A stretch of DNA of 9,989 nt from CAYMRB01 sp964392615. Lineage in GTDB: Bacteria; Planctomycetota; UBA8108. The position numbers and the translations under genes were made by a program. Below the pieces are notes generated by a model. The model saw nothing but the letters and a program-made list of their open reading frames with translations. It was not told the DNA's origin and searched no databases. Location of the stretch: positions 1 to 9,989 of the forward strand of contig CAYMRB010000380.1 of assembly GCA_964392615.1 (NCBI GenBank), given 5' to 3'. Positions 1 through 6,685 of this stretch are shown piece after piece (position 1 is the first letter of the stretch; each line of letters starts with the position of its first letter).

Positions 1-1
1 C

Positions 2-2512
2 CGTGCGGCATCTACGCCCGCTGGCTTTGTTGCGCTCAGTCGACTATGCGCCTCCGGCGGCGCCCTGCTGGCATCGACGCTGTGCGTCGCCGCCGATCTG
101 CCGCCGCTGCCGTCTGCGCCGACCGGGGCCTTCGAGGCGATCGATTCGTTCGGCTACCGCGACGATGCGGCCGCGCGGGCTGCGTGGAAACCGATGACCG
201 ATTCGGAAGCGGTCTCCATCGTCAAGGGAGACGGCTCCGGACGGCGAATCCTCGCGCTGCCGTGTCGGTTCTCCGATGCGCGGGGGGAACGGGCGTCTTG
301 GGACCGCGCGGTGCGGCTCGATCTGACGCGGGCGCGGGGGATTGTCTTCCGGTTCTTCTGCCGCGACGCGGCGCCCGTTTCGCACTTCTCGTTCTACCTG
401 CGCAGCGGCGGCGGCTGGTACAGCGCGTCGTTTGCGCCGACCGGCCCGGGCTGGAGCACGGTCCGCATCGCGCCGAGCGCGACGCGCATCGAAGGGCGGC
501 CCGCGGGATGGAGTCGCGTCGACGCGCTGCGCATCTCCGCGTGGCGCGGGCGCGCGTCGGACACCGAGTGCTTCATCGCGGATCTCGGCGTCGAGACGCT
601 CGCGGCGCCGATCGCGGTCATCCGGGGAGAAACGGCTGCCACGGGCTCGAGCGGCGAGGCGGGGGCCGTCGAGCGGTACTGCGCGTCGATCATCGGCAGC
701 CTCGATGAACTCGGCCTCGCGTCGACGATGCTGAGCGATCGCGAGCTGGACGACGAGCGCCTGCGCGGTCGTCGCGTCGCGATCCTGCCGCACACGCCAC
801 GACTGCCCGCTGGCGCGGTCGAGGCGCTCGCGAGGTTCGCGGGGGGCGGCGGGAAGATCGTCGCGTTCTACACGCTGCCGCGACGACTGTGCGACGTGCT
901 CGGGGTCGAGAGCCGCGGCCACCTCGGGGCGCAGTATGCCGGGCAGTTCGCGGCGATCCGCAGCCGCGGCGTGCTCGCGGGCGCGCCGCGAGAAGCGCGA
1001 CAGCGCTCGTGGAACATCCACCGTCTGGTGCCGATCGCCGGTCGCAGCCGCGTGGCCGCCGAGTGGCATGACTCGGGCGGCAAGGCGACCGGACACGCGG
1101 CCGTGATCGTCGGGAAGGCCGGCGCGGTGATGACGCACGTGCTGCTGCGCGACGATGTGACGGCGAAGCGGCGGCTGCTGCTGTCGATGCTCGGACACTT
1201 CGAACCGTCGCTGTGGCGCGACGCGGCGCGCGCGCAGGTCGATCAGATCGGGCGGTTCGGCGGTTTCGAGGGCCTCGACGACGCGTTGCGGACGATCCGC
1301 GCGGAGGCCGGTGACGCGCGGCCGTCTGTCGCTCGCGATCTCGCTCGCGTCACGGTGTTGGCGCGCGAGGCGACCGCGAGCATCGCGGCCGGGCGTTCCG
1401 TCGACGCGATCGACCGTGCGGCGTCGGCCCGCGATCTTCTCGTATCGGCGTACTGCAGCGCACAGAAGCCCCGACCCGGCGAGCACCGCGCGCTCTGGTG
1501 TCACAGCGCGTTCGGCGTCAGCGGCATGAGCTGGGACGAGGCGATCGCGCACCTCGCGCGCAACGGCTTCACTGCGATCCTCCCGAACATGTTGTGGGGC
1601 GGCACGGCGTACTACGAGAGCGACGTGTTGCCGGTCGCGCCGGAAGTCGCGCGGCGCGGCGATCAGATCGCGGCTTGCTTGGCGGCGTGCCGCAAGTACG
1701 GCGTCGAGTGTCACGTCTGGAAGGTGAACTGGAACACCGGCGGTCGCGCGTCGCGGGAGTTCGTCGCACGCATGAAGCGGGCGGGACGCACGCAAGTGAT
1801 GTTCGATGGTTCGGAGCGGGGCGCCTGGCTGTGTCCGTCGCATCCGGAGAATCGGAAGCTCGAGATCGCTGCGATGGTCGAGGTCGCGACGAAGTACGAC
1901 GTCGATGGCATCCACTTCGACTACATCCGCTACCCCGGACGCGACGGGTGCTTCTGCAACGGGTGTCGCGATCGGTTCGGGCGCTCCGTCGGCGCCGCGA
2001 TCGAGGATTGGCCGCAGGCCGTCCGTCGTGACGCGGCGCTGGGCGAGAAGTGGCTCGCGTTCCGCCGCGAGAACATCACGCGAGTCGTCGCAGGGGTCGC
2101 GGCGCAGGTGCGGCGACAGCGACCGGACGTCGAGATCTCGGCCGCGGTCTTCCGCCAACCGGCGATCGATCGCGACAGCATCGGCCAGGACTGGCAGCTC
2201 TGGTGCGAGAAGGGCTACCTCGACTTCGTCTGTCCGATGGACTACACGCCGAGCACGACGGAGTTCGAGAATCTCGTCAAGCAGCAGCTCGAGGCGTGCG
2301 GCGACGTGCCGTGCTATCCGGGCATCGGCTTGAGCACGTGGACGGATCCGGGCGACGTCATCCGGCTGATCGAGCAGGTCCGCGCGACGCGTCGTCTCGA
2401 CACGAACGGCTTCACGATCTTCGAGTACAACGCGACGTCGAGTCAGCGCGTCGTGCCGCGGTGCGGCCAGGGGCTGACGCGGCGGAACGACGATCACAAG
2501 CGGAGGCGTTGA
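2..2512 (+). CDS. Secreted GHL10-type (DUF187-like) family 10 glycosylhydrolase, 5' end cut by window edge
   Basis: Putative secreted glycoside hydrolase; substrate unknown. The first in-frame ATG is at 194, but the frame is open from base 2, and those 64 upstream codons encode a hydrophobic export signal (ALLASTLCVAA, likely cut before the Asp codon at 95), so the true start lies left of the window. Counting residues from base 2: about 40-200 look like a beta-sandwich (carbohydrate-binding-like). About 200-370 resemble the Rossmann/class I amidotransferase-like domain often found beside beta-galactosidase-type barrels. A helical linker follows, then a TIM-barrel-like domain from about 480 to the end (836). 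The barrel shows the GHL10 hallmark VDGIHFDYIRYP at 634-645, an adjacent CFCNGC (650-655, possible metal site) and PMDYT near 745-749. Family assignment is by motif; catalysis is predicted for GHL10 proteins. The hexokinase gene lies 67 bases downstream on the same strand. Confidence 0.85.
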   Translation, partial: RAASTPAGFVALSRLCASGGALLASTLCVAADLPPLPSAPTGAFEAIDSFGYRDDAAARAAWKPMTDSEAVSIVKGDGSGRRILALPCRFSDARGERASWDRAVRLDLTRARGIVFRFFCRDAAPVSHFSFYLRSGGGWYSASFAPTGPGWSTVRIAPSATRIEGRPAGWSRVDALRISAWRGRASDTECFIADLGVETLAAPIAVIRGETAATGSSGEAGAVERYCASIIGSLDELGLASTMLSDRELDDERLRGRRVAILPHTPRLPAGAVEALARFAGGGGKIVAFYTLPRRLCDVLGVESRGHLGAQYAGQFAAIRSRGVLAGAPREARQRSWNIHRLVPIAGRSRVAAEWHDSGGKATGHAAVIVGKAGAVMTHVLLRDDVTAKRRLLLSMLGHFEPSLWRDAARAQVDQIGRFGGFEGLDDALRTIRAEAGDARPSVARDLARVTVLAREATASIAAGRSVDAIDRAASARDLLVSAYCSAQKPRPGEHRALWCHSAFGVSGMSWDEAIAHLARNGFTAILPNMLWGGTAYYESDVLPVAPEVARRGDQIAACLAACRKYGVECHVWKVNWNTGGRASREFVARMKRAGRTQVMFDGSERGAWLCPSHPENRKLEIAAMVEVATKYDVDGIHFDYIRYPGRDGCFCNGCRDRFGRSVGAAIEDWPQAVRRDAALGEKWLAFRRENITRVVAGVAAQVRRQRPDVEISAAVFRQPAIDRDSIGQDWQLWCEKGYLDFVCPMDYTPSTTEFENLVKQQLEACGDVPCYPGIGLSTWTDPGDVIRLIEQVRATRRLDTNGFTIFEYNATSSQRVVPRCGQGLTRRNDDHKRRR

Positions 2513-2515
2513 CAT

Positions 2516-2531
2516 CCGGGAGGAGTCCCGG
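2516..2531. other. Short stem-loop between the glycosylhydrolase and hexokinase genes
   Basis: CCGGGA (2516-2521) and TCCCGG (2526-2531) can form a 6-bp GC-rich stem with the 4-base loop GGAG, starting four bases after the upstream stop codon. No T-run follows, so it is not a canonical intrinsic terminator. The left arm and loop contain GGGAGGAG, a Shine-Dalgarno-like run the hairpin would partly hide. It could be a weak attenuator, a messenger-processing or stability structure, or chance in GC-rich DNA. Confidence 0.3.
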
Positions 2532-2566
2532 GACCATGCCTGTCGCTCGATTTCGCGTTGCAGAAC

Positions 2567-2573
2567 AAGAGGA
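2567..2573 (+). promoter_or_regulatory. Ribosome-binding site of the hexokinase gene
   Basis: AAGAGGA lies 6 bases before the ATG at 2580. It supports that start, which also agrees with the N-terminal helix expected of hexokinases. Confidence 0.55.
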
Positions 2574-2579
2574 ACGGCG

Positions 2580-3911
2580 ATGGCTTCTGACAAGGTGGTC
2601 GGTTTTCTGCGATCCCTCGGGATCTGGTCTGGGGACATCGACGTCGACGTGACCGCCAGGATGTTCCAGGAGGACATGGTCCGGGGGCTCGCCGTCAGCA
2701 AGGAGTACCAGGGCGCGGGCTATCCGCTGGCGATGATCCCGGCGTTCATTCCGTGGCCCGTCACCGTGCGGGAAGGCGAGAAGGCGATCGTGCTCGACGC
2801 TGGCGGAGAGAACATCCGCGTCGAGGACGTCGAGGTCGGCAACTGGCCGACCGAGGACCCGGTCAAGAAGCCCATGCCGGGAACGTTGGGGCTGCTCAGC
2901 AAGAGCGGTTTCTACGACGAGCTCGTGAACCTGGTCGGCGACCGAGCCGAGAAGATCGCGAGGATCGGATTCTGCTTCGGCTACCCGACAGCGATTCGCT
3001 CCGACGGCGACGGCAGGTTGATCAAGTGGACCAAGGGGATTCAAGCCCCCGACGTGGTCGACACCTGGCTCGGAGACGAGCTGAGGACCGCGCTCGACAA
3101 GCGCGACACGGCCGTTCGGCTCCTCAACGACACTCCGGCAGCGCTCTTGTCGGCGCTGGCCCTGGACGAGTGGGAAGACGAAAAGTACTCGACCGTCATC
3201 GGTCTGGTCGGCGGTGCTGGTTACAACATCGCGTACGTCGAGGAGATCGACAAGATCGCCAAGCTCGACGACGCCGACAGGACCGCGTGGACCCAGCGCA
3301 CCCCGCGCAAGCACATGCTGGTCAACATCGAGGCGGGCAACTTCCAGCGCGGACCGCTCGGCATCGTCGACCTGCTGTCGGACGAGCCCGCCGCGGAGCA
3401 ACGGGTCAACCCGAACGAGAAGAGCGGGGTGTCCGGCAATTACGTCGGACCGTACGCGCTACGGGTCATCAAGATCGCGTGCAAGAAGAGCGATCTGTTC
3501 ACGGCGAGTGTGGGCGCCCGCTTGGGCGCGTTGAAGGAAGACGACGTACCGACGATCAGGTTCAGCGAGTATCTGCAGCAACCGGACGGCGACAACAAGC
3601 TGGCCGCGCTGCTGAAGGACGCAGCCGCGAGCGACCGGGAACACATGCTCGAGTTGGTGCAGAGCCTGGTTCAGCGAGCCGCACGGTTCGTCGCCTCGAA
3701 CCTCCTGGGTGTGGCGCGTCAGGCAGCGCACACGACGGCCGGTGATCCGCGCGTGCTGATCGTGGCGGAGGGATCGACGATCAACAAGCTGCCGGGCTTC
3801 TGCGACGAGGTCCGGAGACTGCTCCAGACTTCGTTCGATGGTGAGATCGAGGTTCTTCCCGCGCCGGACAACGCCAACCTCATCGGAGCCGCGGTCGCCG
3901 CGTTCGCCTGA
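2580..3911 (+). CDS. Divergent eukaryote-type hexokinase (ATP:hexose phosphotransferase-like)
   Basis: Predicted cytosolic sugar kinase, 443 aa, the usual length of one hexokinase unit, with no signal peptide. Hexokinase landmarks occur in order: MIPAFI (52-57); phosphate-1 loop LDAGGENIR (72-80, family LDLGGTNFR); GFCFGYP (130-136, family FTFSFP); WTKG (150-153); LLNDT with the catalytic-base Asp at 184; GGAGYN (211-216); NIEAGNF (249-255, family NTEWGAF); NEKSGVSGNYVG (279-290, family YEK-x-ISG-x-Y); and VAEGST (395-400, family DGT adenosine site). By comparison with human glucokinase, the sugar-contacting Thr-Lys, Asn, Asp and both Glu appear kept, while the Ser of the SFP motif is Gly134 and the phosphate-loop Thr is Glu77. 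The family call is firm; hexose specificity and phosphoryl donor are open. It is distinct from bacterial ROK or Glk glucokinases. The upstream glycosylhydrolase suggests a sugar-use context. Confidence 0.85.
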   Translation: MASDKVVGFLRSLGIWSGDIDVDVTARMFQEDMVRGLAVSKEYQGAGYPLAMIPAFIPWPVTVREGEKAIVLDAGGENIRVEDVEVGNWPTEDPVKKPMPGTLGLLSKSGFYDELVNLVGDRAEKIARIGFCFGYPTAIRSDGDGRLIKWTKGIQAPDVVDTWLGDELRTALDKRDTAVRLLNDTPAALLSALALDEWEDEKYSTVIGLVGGAGYNIAYVEEIDKIAKLDDADRTAWTQRTPRKHMLVNIEAGNFQRGPLGIVDLLSDEPAAEQRVNPNEKSGVSGNYVGPYALRVIKIACKKSDLFTASVGARLGALKEDDVPTIRFSEYLQQPDGDNKLAALLKDAAASDREHMLELVQSLVQRAARFVASNLLGVARQAAHTTAGDPRVLIVAEGSTINKLPGFCDEVRRLLQTSFDGEIEVLPAPDNANLIGAAVAAFA

Positions 3912-3961
3912 TGCGTGAATGGCGGTTCGCGGCGTCTTCGACGCAAACCGCCATTCACGCA
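3912..3961. terminator. Perfect 16-bp-arm hairpin between convergent genes, probable bidirectional terminator
   Basis: TGCGTGAATGGCGGTT (3912-3927) is the exact reverse complement of 3946-3961. Inside, GCGTC (3932-3936) and GACGC (3940-3944) can pair around a TTC loop, separated from the outer stem by a 4-by-1 internal bulge. The left arm starts directly after the hexokinase TGA (3909-3911), and the right arm contains the oxidoreductase stop codon (3955-3957 on the - strand). Position between convergent genes fits termination in both directions. Neither strand has a T-run after the stem, so this is not a textbook intrinsic terminator. A REP-like dispersed element is the main alternative. Confidence 0.6.
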
Positions 3962-5247
3962 AGCGTCGGCAGCTCGTACCCCTTCCGCCGCGGCCGCTCG
4001 AGAAACGCGTTCGCCTCCTCGTCGCCGACGAACGTTTCGTTCTTCGGATCCCAGCGCAGCCTGCGTCCGACCTCGCGCACGATGTTGCCGAGGTGGCAGA
4101 CGGTGATCGAGCGGTGCCCGACCTCGACGTCGGCGACGGGCCTCTTCCGCGTGCGGATGCAGTCGAGCCAATCGCCGATGTGGAATTTTGCCTGCCAGCC
4201 CGGACCCTCCCACATCTCGCGCTTCTGCGGCTCGGGAGGATCGTTCGCCAGCTCGGCTGGTGTTGCCTTGAACGTGTTGCGCTGCACCTCGATGCGGCCT
4301 TTCTCGCCGATGAAGATCGCGCCGCCCATGATCGGGCCGGGCGGCAGCTCGAGCTTCAGCAGCACGCCATTCGCGTATCGCATGTGCACCGCGCCGGGCG
4401 GGCTGTCGGCATCGGTCGCGGGCCAGATCTCGACGGGACCCGTGCCGTCCATGCCGAGGCCCCACTGCACTTGATCGAGACCGTGCGCGCCCCAGTTGGT
4501 CATCTCGCCGCCGGAGTAGTCGCGGCAGCCCATCCAACCGAGATGGCGTCGCGAGTTGTACGGGGCGAGCGGCGTGCGCGAGCACCACGTGTCCCAGTCG
4601 AGATCGGCCGGAACGGGACCGCCGGGAAGGTTGTCGCAGCTGCCCGGCCCGGTGTAGTTCGCGGCGAGGACGGTGTGGATCTTGCCGAGGCGACCTTCGC
4701 GCACGAGCTGGCACGGGTAGCGGTTGTACTCCATCGAGCGCTGCTGCGATCCCGTCTGGAACACGCGCTCGTACTTGCGCACCGCACGTACGAGCGCGCG
4801 GCCCTCGGCGATCGTCAGGGTCAGCGGCTTCTCGGCGTAGATGTCTTTGCCGGCCTGGCACGCGTGGATGCACGGGATGACGCGCCCGTGGTCCGTCGTC
4901 GGAACGATGACGGCGTCGATGTCCTTGCGGTCGAGGATGCGGCGGTAGTCCTGGCACGAGTCCCACCCGGCCGAGATCTCGGACTTCTCGCGGATCGCCT
5001 CGGCGCAACGTCGCTTCCAGACGTCGCAGATCGCGACGATCTGCCCCGGCTTCGGGGTCTGGCTCATCAGGAGACGGGCGCGGTGCCCGGCACCGATGAA
5101 TCCGATGCGGATCCTGTCGTTGGCGCCGGGGCCAGCGAGGCCCAGGAGGTCGGCGTCGGCGACGAGCGGCGCGGAGATGGCGCCGGCGGCGGCAGCGCTG
5201 GCTTGCTTCAGGAAGCGGCGGCGGGTCGTTCTCCTCGAGTGTGGCAT
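3955..5247 (-). CDS. Tat-exported Gfo/Idh/MocA family NAD(P)-dependent oxidoreductase
   Basis: Predicted extracytoplasmic dehydrogenase of sugars, polyols or their derivatives; substrate unknown. The 430-aa protein begins with a twin-arginine signal (TTRRRFLK at residues 7-14, then an Ala-rich hydrophobic stretch to about 30). A Rossmann fold follows with IGFIGAGHRA (48-57), the family EKP motif (AEKPLT, 138-143) and NWGAHGLDQ (251-259) bearing the likely catalytic His255 and nearby Asp258. The start at 5247 is chosen over the in-frame ATG at 5304 because AGGA (5256-5259) lies 8 bases upstream and the Tat signal then begins normally. It faces the hexokinase gene convergently and lies 73 bases after the lipoprotein gene on the same strand. 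Planctomycetes carry many such paralogues, some linked to carbohydrate breakdown; a link to the nearby glycosylhydrolase is inference. Confidence 0.9.
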   Translation of the reverse strand: MPHSRRTTRRRFLKQASAAAAGAISAPLVADADLLGLAGPGANDRIRIGFIGAGHRARLLMSQTPKPGQIVAICDVWKRRCAEAIREKSEISAGWDSCQDYRRILDRKDIDAVIVPTTDHGRVIPCIHACQAGKDIYAEKPLTLTIAEGRALVRAVRKYERVFQTGSQQRSMEYNRYPCQLVREGRLGKIHTVLAANYTGPGSCDNLPGGPVPADLDWDTWCSRTPLAPYNSRRHLGWMGCRDYSGGEMTNWGAHGLDQVQWGLGMDGTGPVEIWPATDADSPPGAVHMRYANGVLLKLELPPGPIMGGAIFIGEKGRIEVQRNTFKATPAELANDPPEPQKREMWEGPGWQAKFHIGDWLDCIRTRKRPVADVEVGHRSITVCHLGNIVREVGRRLRWDPKNETFVGDEEANAFLERPRRKGYELPTLA

Positions 5248-5255
5248 GCGTCGGT

Positions 5256-5259
5256 TCCT
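5256..5259 (-). promoter_or_regulatory. Ribosome-binding site of the oxidoreductase gene
   Basis: AGGA on the - strand, 8 bases before the ATG at 5247. It favours this start over the upstream in-frame ATG at 5304, which would add 19 non-conserved residues before the Tat signal. Confidence 0.5.
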
Positions 5260-5294
5260 GTCCGTTGGGTGGGGCGCAGTGTCGCGCTGGCTCG

Positions 5295-5324
5295 ATCGTA
5301 GCACCGGGGAAGCGAGAACGTCAT
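5295..5324 (-). promoter_or_regulatory. Weak candidate sigma70-like promoter for the oxidoreductase gene
   Basis: On the - strand, ATGACG (5319-5324) and TACGAT (5295-5300) are spaced 18 bases apart. Each matches four of six bases of the -35 and -10 consensus. The -35 half overlaps the stop codon of the upstream lipoprotein gene. If real, the oxidoreductase can be transcribed independently of the kinase/lipoprotein pair. Such matches arise by chance, and promoter consensus in this lineage is not well fixed. Confidence 0.2.
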
Positions 5325-6685
5325 CGGGGCGTCCAGATCTCGAGATCCTTGACGACCTGGCAATGCACGGCTCCGGGGCTCAGCGGCTCATGAAGCAAGT
5401 AGAGGTGCTTCTCTCCTGCGGGGAAACCGTCGGGACGCGCCACGCGGCGAACTGACACCTTCGGGTGGCCGACTCTCTGGGCTGCGAAGACGAGTTCGTC
5501 CAACGGGGCCCAGTAGCTGATCCGCAGCCTACACTCCTCGCCGTATTCGAAATTGCCGCCGTGCTTGCTGGATCCGTTCGAGCCGTCCCAGAAAACGATC
5601 TCGCGCTTCGTTCCGGTACTGACGTCGACTCCGTCCAGCTTCCCCAGGTCCGGCAGGATCGTCAGCCCGTTGTCGCTCGAGACGGTGAACTTGCTCTTTC
5701 GCGTACCGGACATCGCCTTGAGCTCGAGGGCGGCGATTCTCGATTCGTCGACCTTCTCGAGAGTTCGGTTCTTGTACAGCTCCGGTTGGCGAGTGGAGAG
5801 CACGGCGAAGAACCGTCGGTTCCACGGCAGGGCGTGGACCACGATCGTCAGGCTCACCTCGAAAGAGCCCTCCAGCGTGCCCAGAGGGATCTTGACCGGT
5901 CCGCAGCAGGGGCGCGAACCGGCCTCCTGAACGATCGGAGTTCGCGGGTTTCGACCGCCGTGCCGGCACACGACGACTCCGTCGTCTCCGATGCCGTCGA
6001 CGAGAAACCAAGGCCCGGGGCGACTCTCCCGTTCGAAGCTCGTCACGAACGCGAGCCTTCGAAGGTCGTCACGCGTCGACGTCTGCGCGGGGCCGAGTCT
6101 CGCCAGCGCCTCCTGGACGGTCGGGATATCGTGAATCTCGGCCCCCAAGGCGACGGCCTCGCTCAACAGCTCGGCGCGGCCGTTTCGATGCACATCAGCT
6201 GCTTGCAGGCAGAGCTGCGACGCCGCCTCCCACGCGCCGAGGTCGGCGTAGCAGCGAGCCAGCAGCAGCGCATCGGCAGCGGTCAGCGCCGTGAGATTCG
6301 CCCTCAGCGGCTCGAGTAGCGAGTAGTAGTCGATCTCGATCCGAGCCATGATCAGCTCGGCGAGGCGGCTCACGTCAACCGCTGACGCGTACTTCCACGC
6401 ACGCTGCGGTCGCTCGATCGTTGCGTACGCTCGGAATAGCCGCGCCTTGACGTCGTCGCTGGACCGCGACGGCTCGGGAGCGGCACGGTCGAGGAGCGTT
6501 TCGGCGAGGTCGTCGAGCCGGACCTCGTGGAGCTCCTGCGCCGACTCGAGGCAGCGCGTTGCGAGGAGATCGCGCTCGGCGTCGACTGCGGGCGAGCAGC
6601 CGCACGTCGCTGCCATCACGACGAATGCGCCCCTCCACAGGGAGGCGGCCACTTGGGTCGTGCTGTTCCTCCCCGAGGAGATCAT
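5321..6685 (-). CDS. Putative lipoprotein with TPR-like helices and a beta-sandwich-like C-terminal domain
   Basis: Function unknown; 454 aa. The start at 6685 overlaps the kinase stop as ATGA, which argues for translational coupling; an in-frame ATG at 6742 lies inside the kinase and is less likely. The N-terminus has a hydrophobic segment ending in MAATCGCS (residues 24-31), so export with lipidation at Cys28 or more likely Cys30 is plausible, although the lipobox is imperfect. Residues about 35-200 are helical and repeat-like, with one clear TPR-style stretch (ALLLARCYADLGAWEAA, about 139-155). Residues about 220-450 are rich in alternating beta strands and aromatic residues (PWFLVDG, REIVFWDG, RLRISYW), resembling a jelly-roll or concanavalin-like domain; the fold is inferred. 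Coupling to a membrane kinase whose sensor tail is predicted outside the cytoplasm suggests a partner or ligand-binding subunit. Confidence 0.7.
   Translation of the reverse strand: MISSGRNSTTQVAASLWRGAFVVMAATCGCSPAVDAERDLLATRCLESAQELHEVRLDDLAETLLDRAAPEPSRSSDDVKARLFRAYATIERPQRAWKYASAVDVSRLAELIMARIEIDYYSLLEPLRANLTALTAADALLLARCYADLGAWEAASQLCLQAADVHRNGRAELLSEAVALGAEIHDIPTVQEALARLGPAQTSTRDDLRRLAFVTSFERESRPGPWFLVDGIGDDGVVVCRHGGRNPRTPIVQEAGSRPCCGPVKIPLGTLEGSFEVSLTIVVHALPWNRRFFAVLSTRQPELYKNRTLEKVDESRIAALELKAMSGTRKSKFTVSSDNGLTILPDLGKLDGVDVSTGTKREIVFWDGSNGSSKHGGNFEYGEECRLRISYWAPLDELVFAAQRVGHPKVSVRRVARPDGFPAGEKHLYLLHEPLSPGAVHCQVVKDLEIWTPR

Noticed and set aside
44..2701. An 885-codon open frame on the - strand covering the glycosylhydrolase gene and the start of the hexokinase gene
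   Set aside because: It is Arg/Ala-rich with no recognisable domain, lies antisense to two genes with clear family motifs, and such frames are common in GC-rich coding DNA where antisense stops are scarce.
3919..5301. A 460-codon + strand frame opposite the oxidoreductase gene
   Set aside because: The opposite strand encodes an unmistakable Tat-exported Gfo/Idh/MocA protein. This frame has no family motif and its composition is typical of an antisense shadow.
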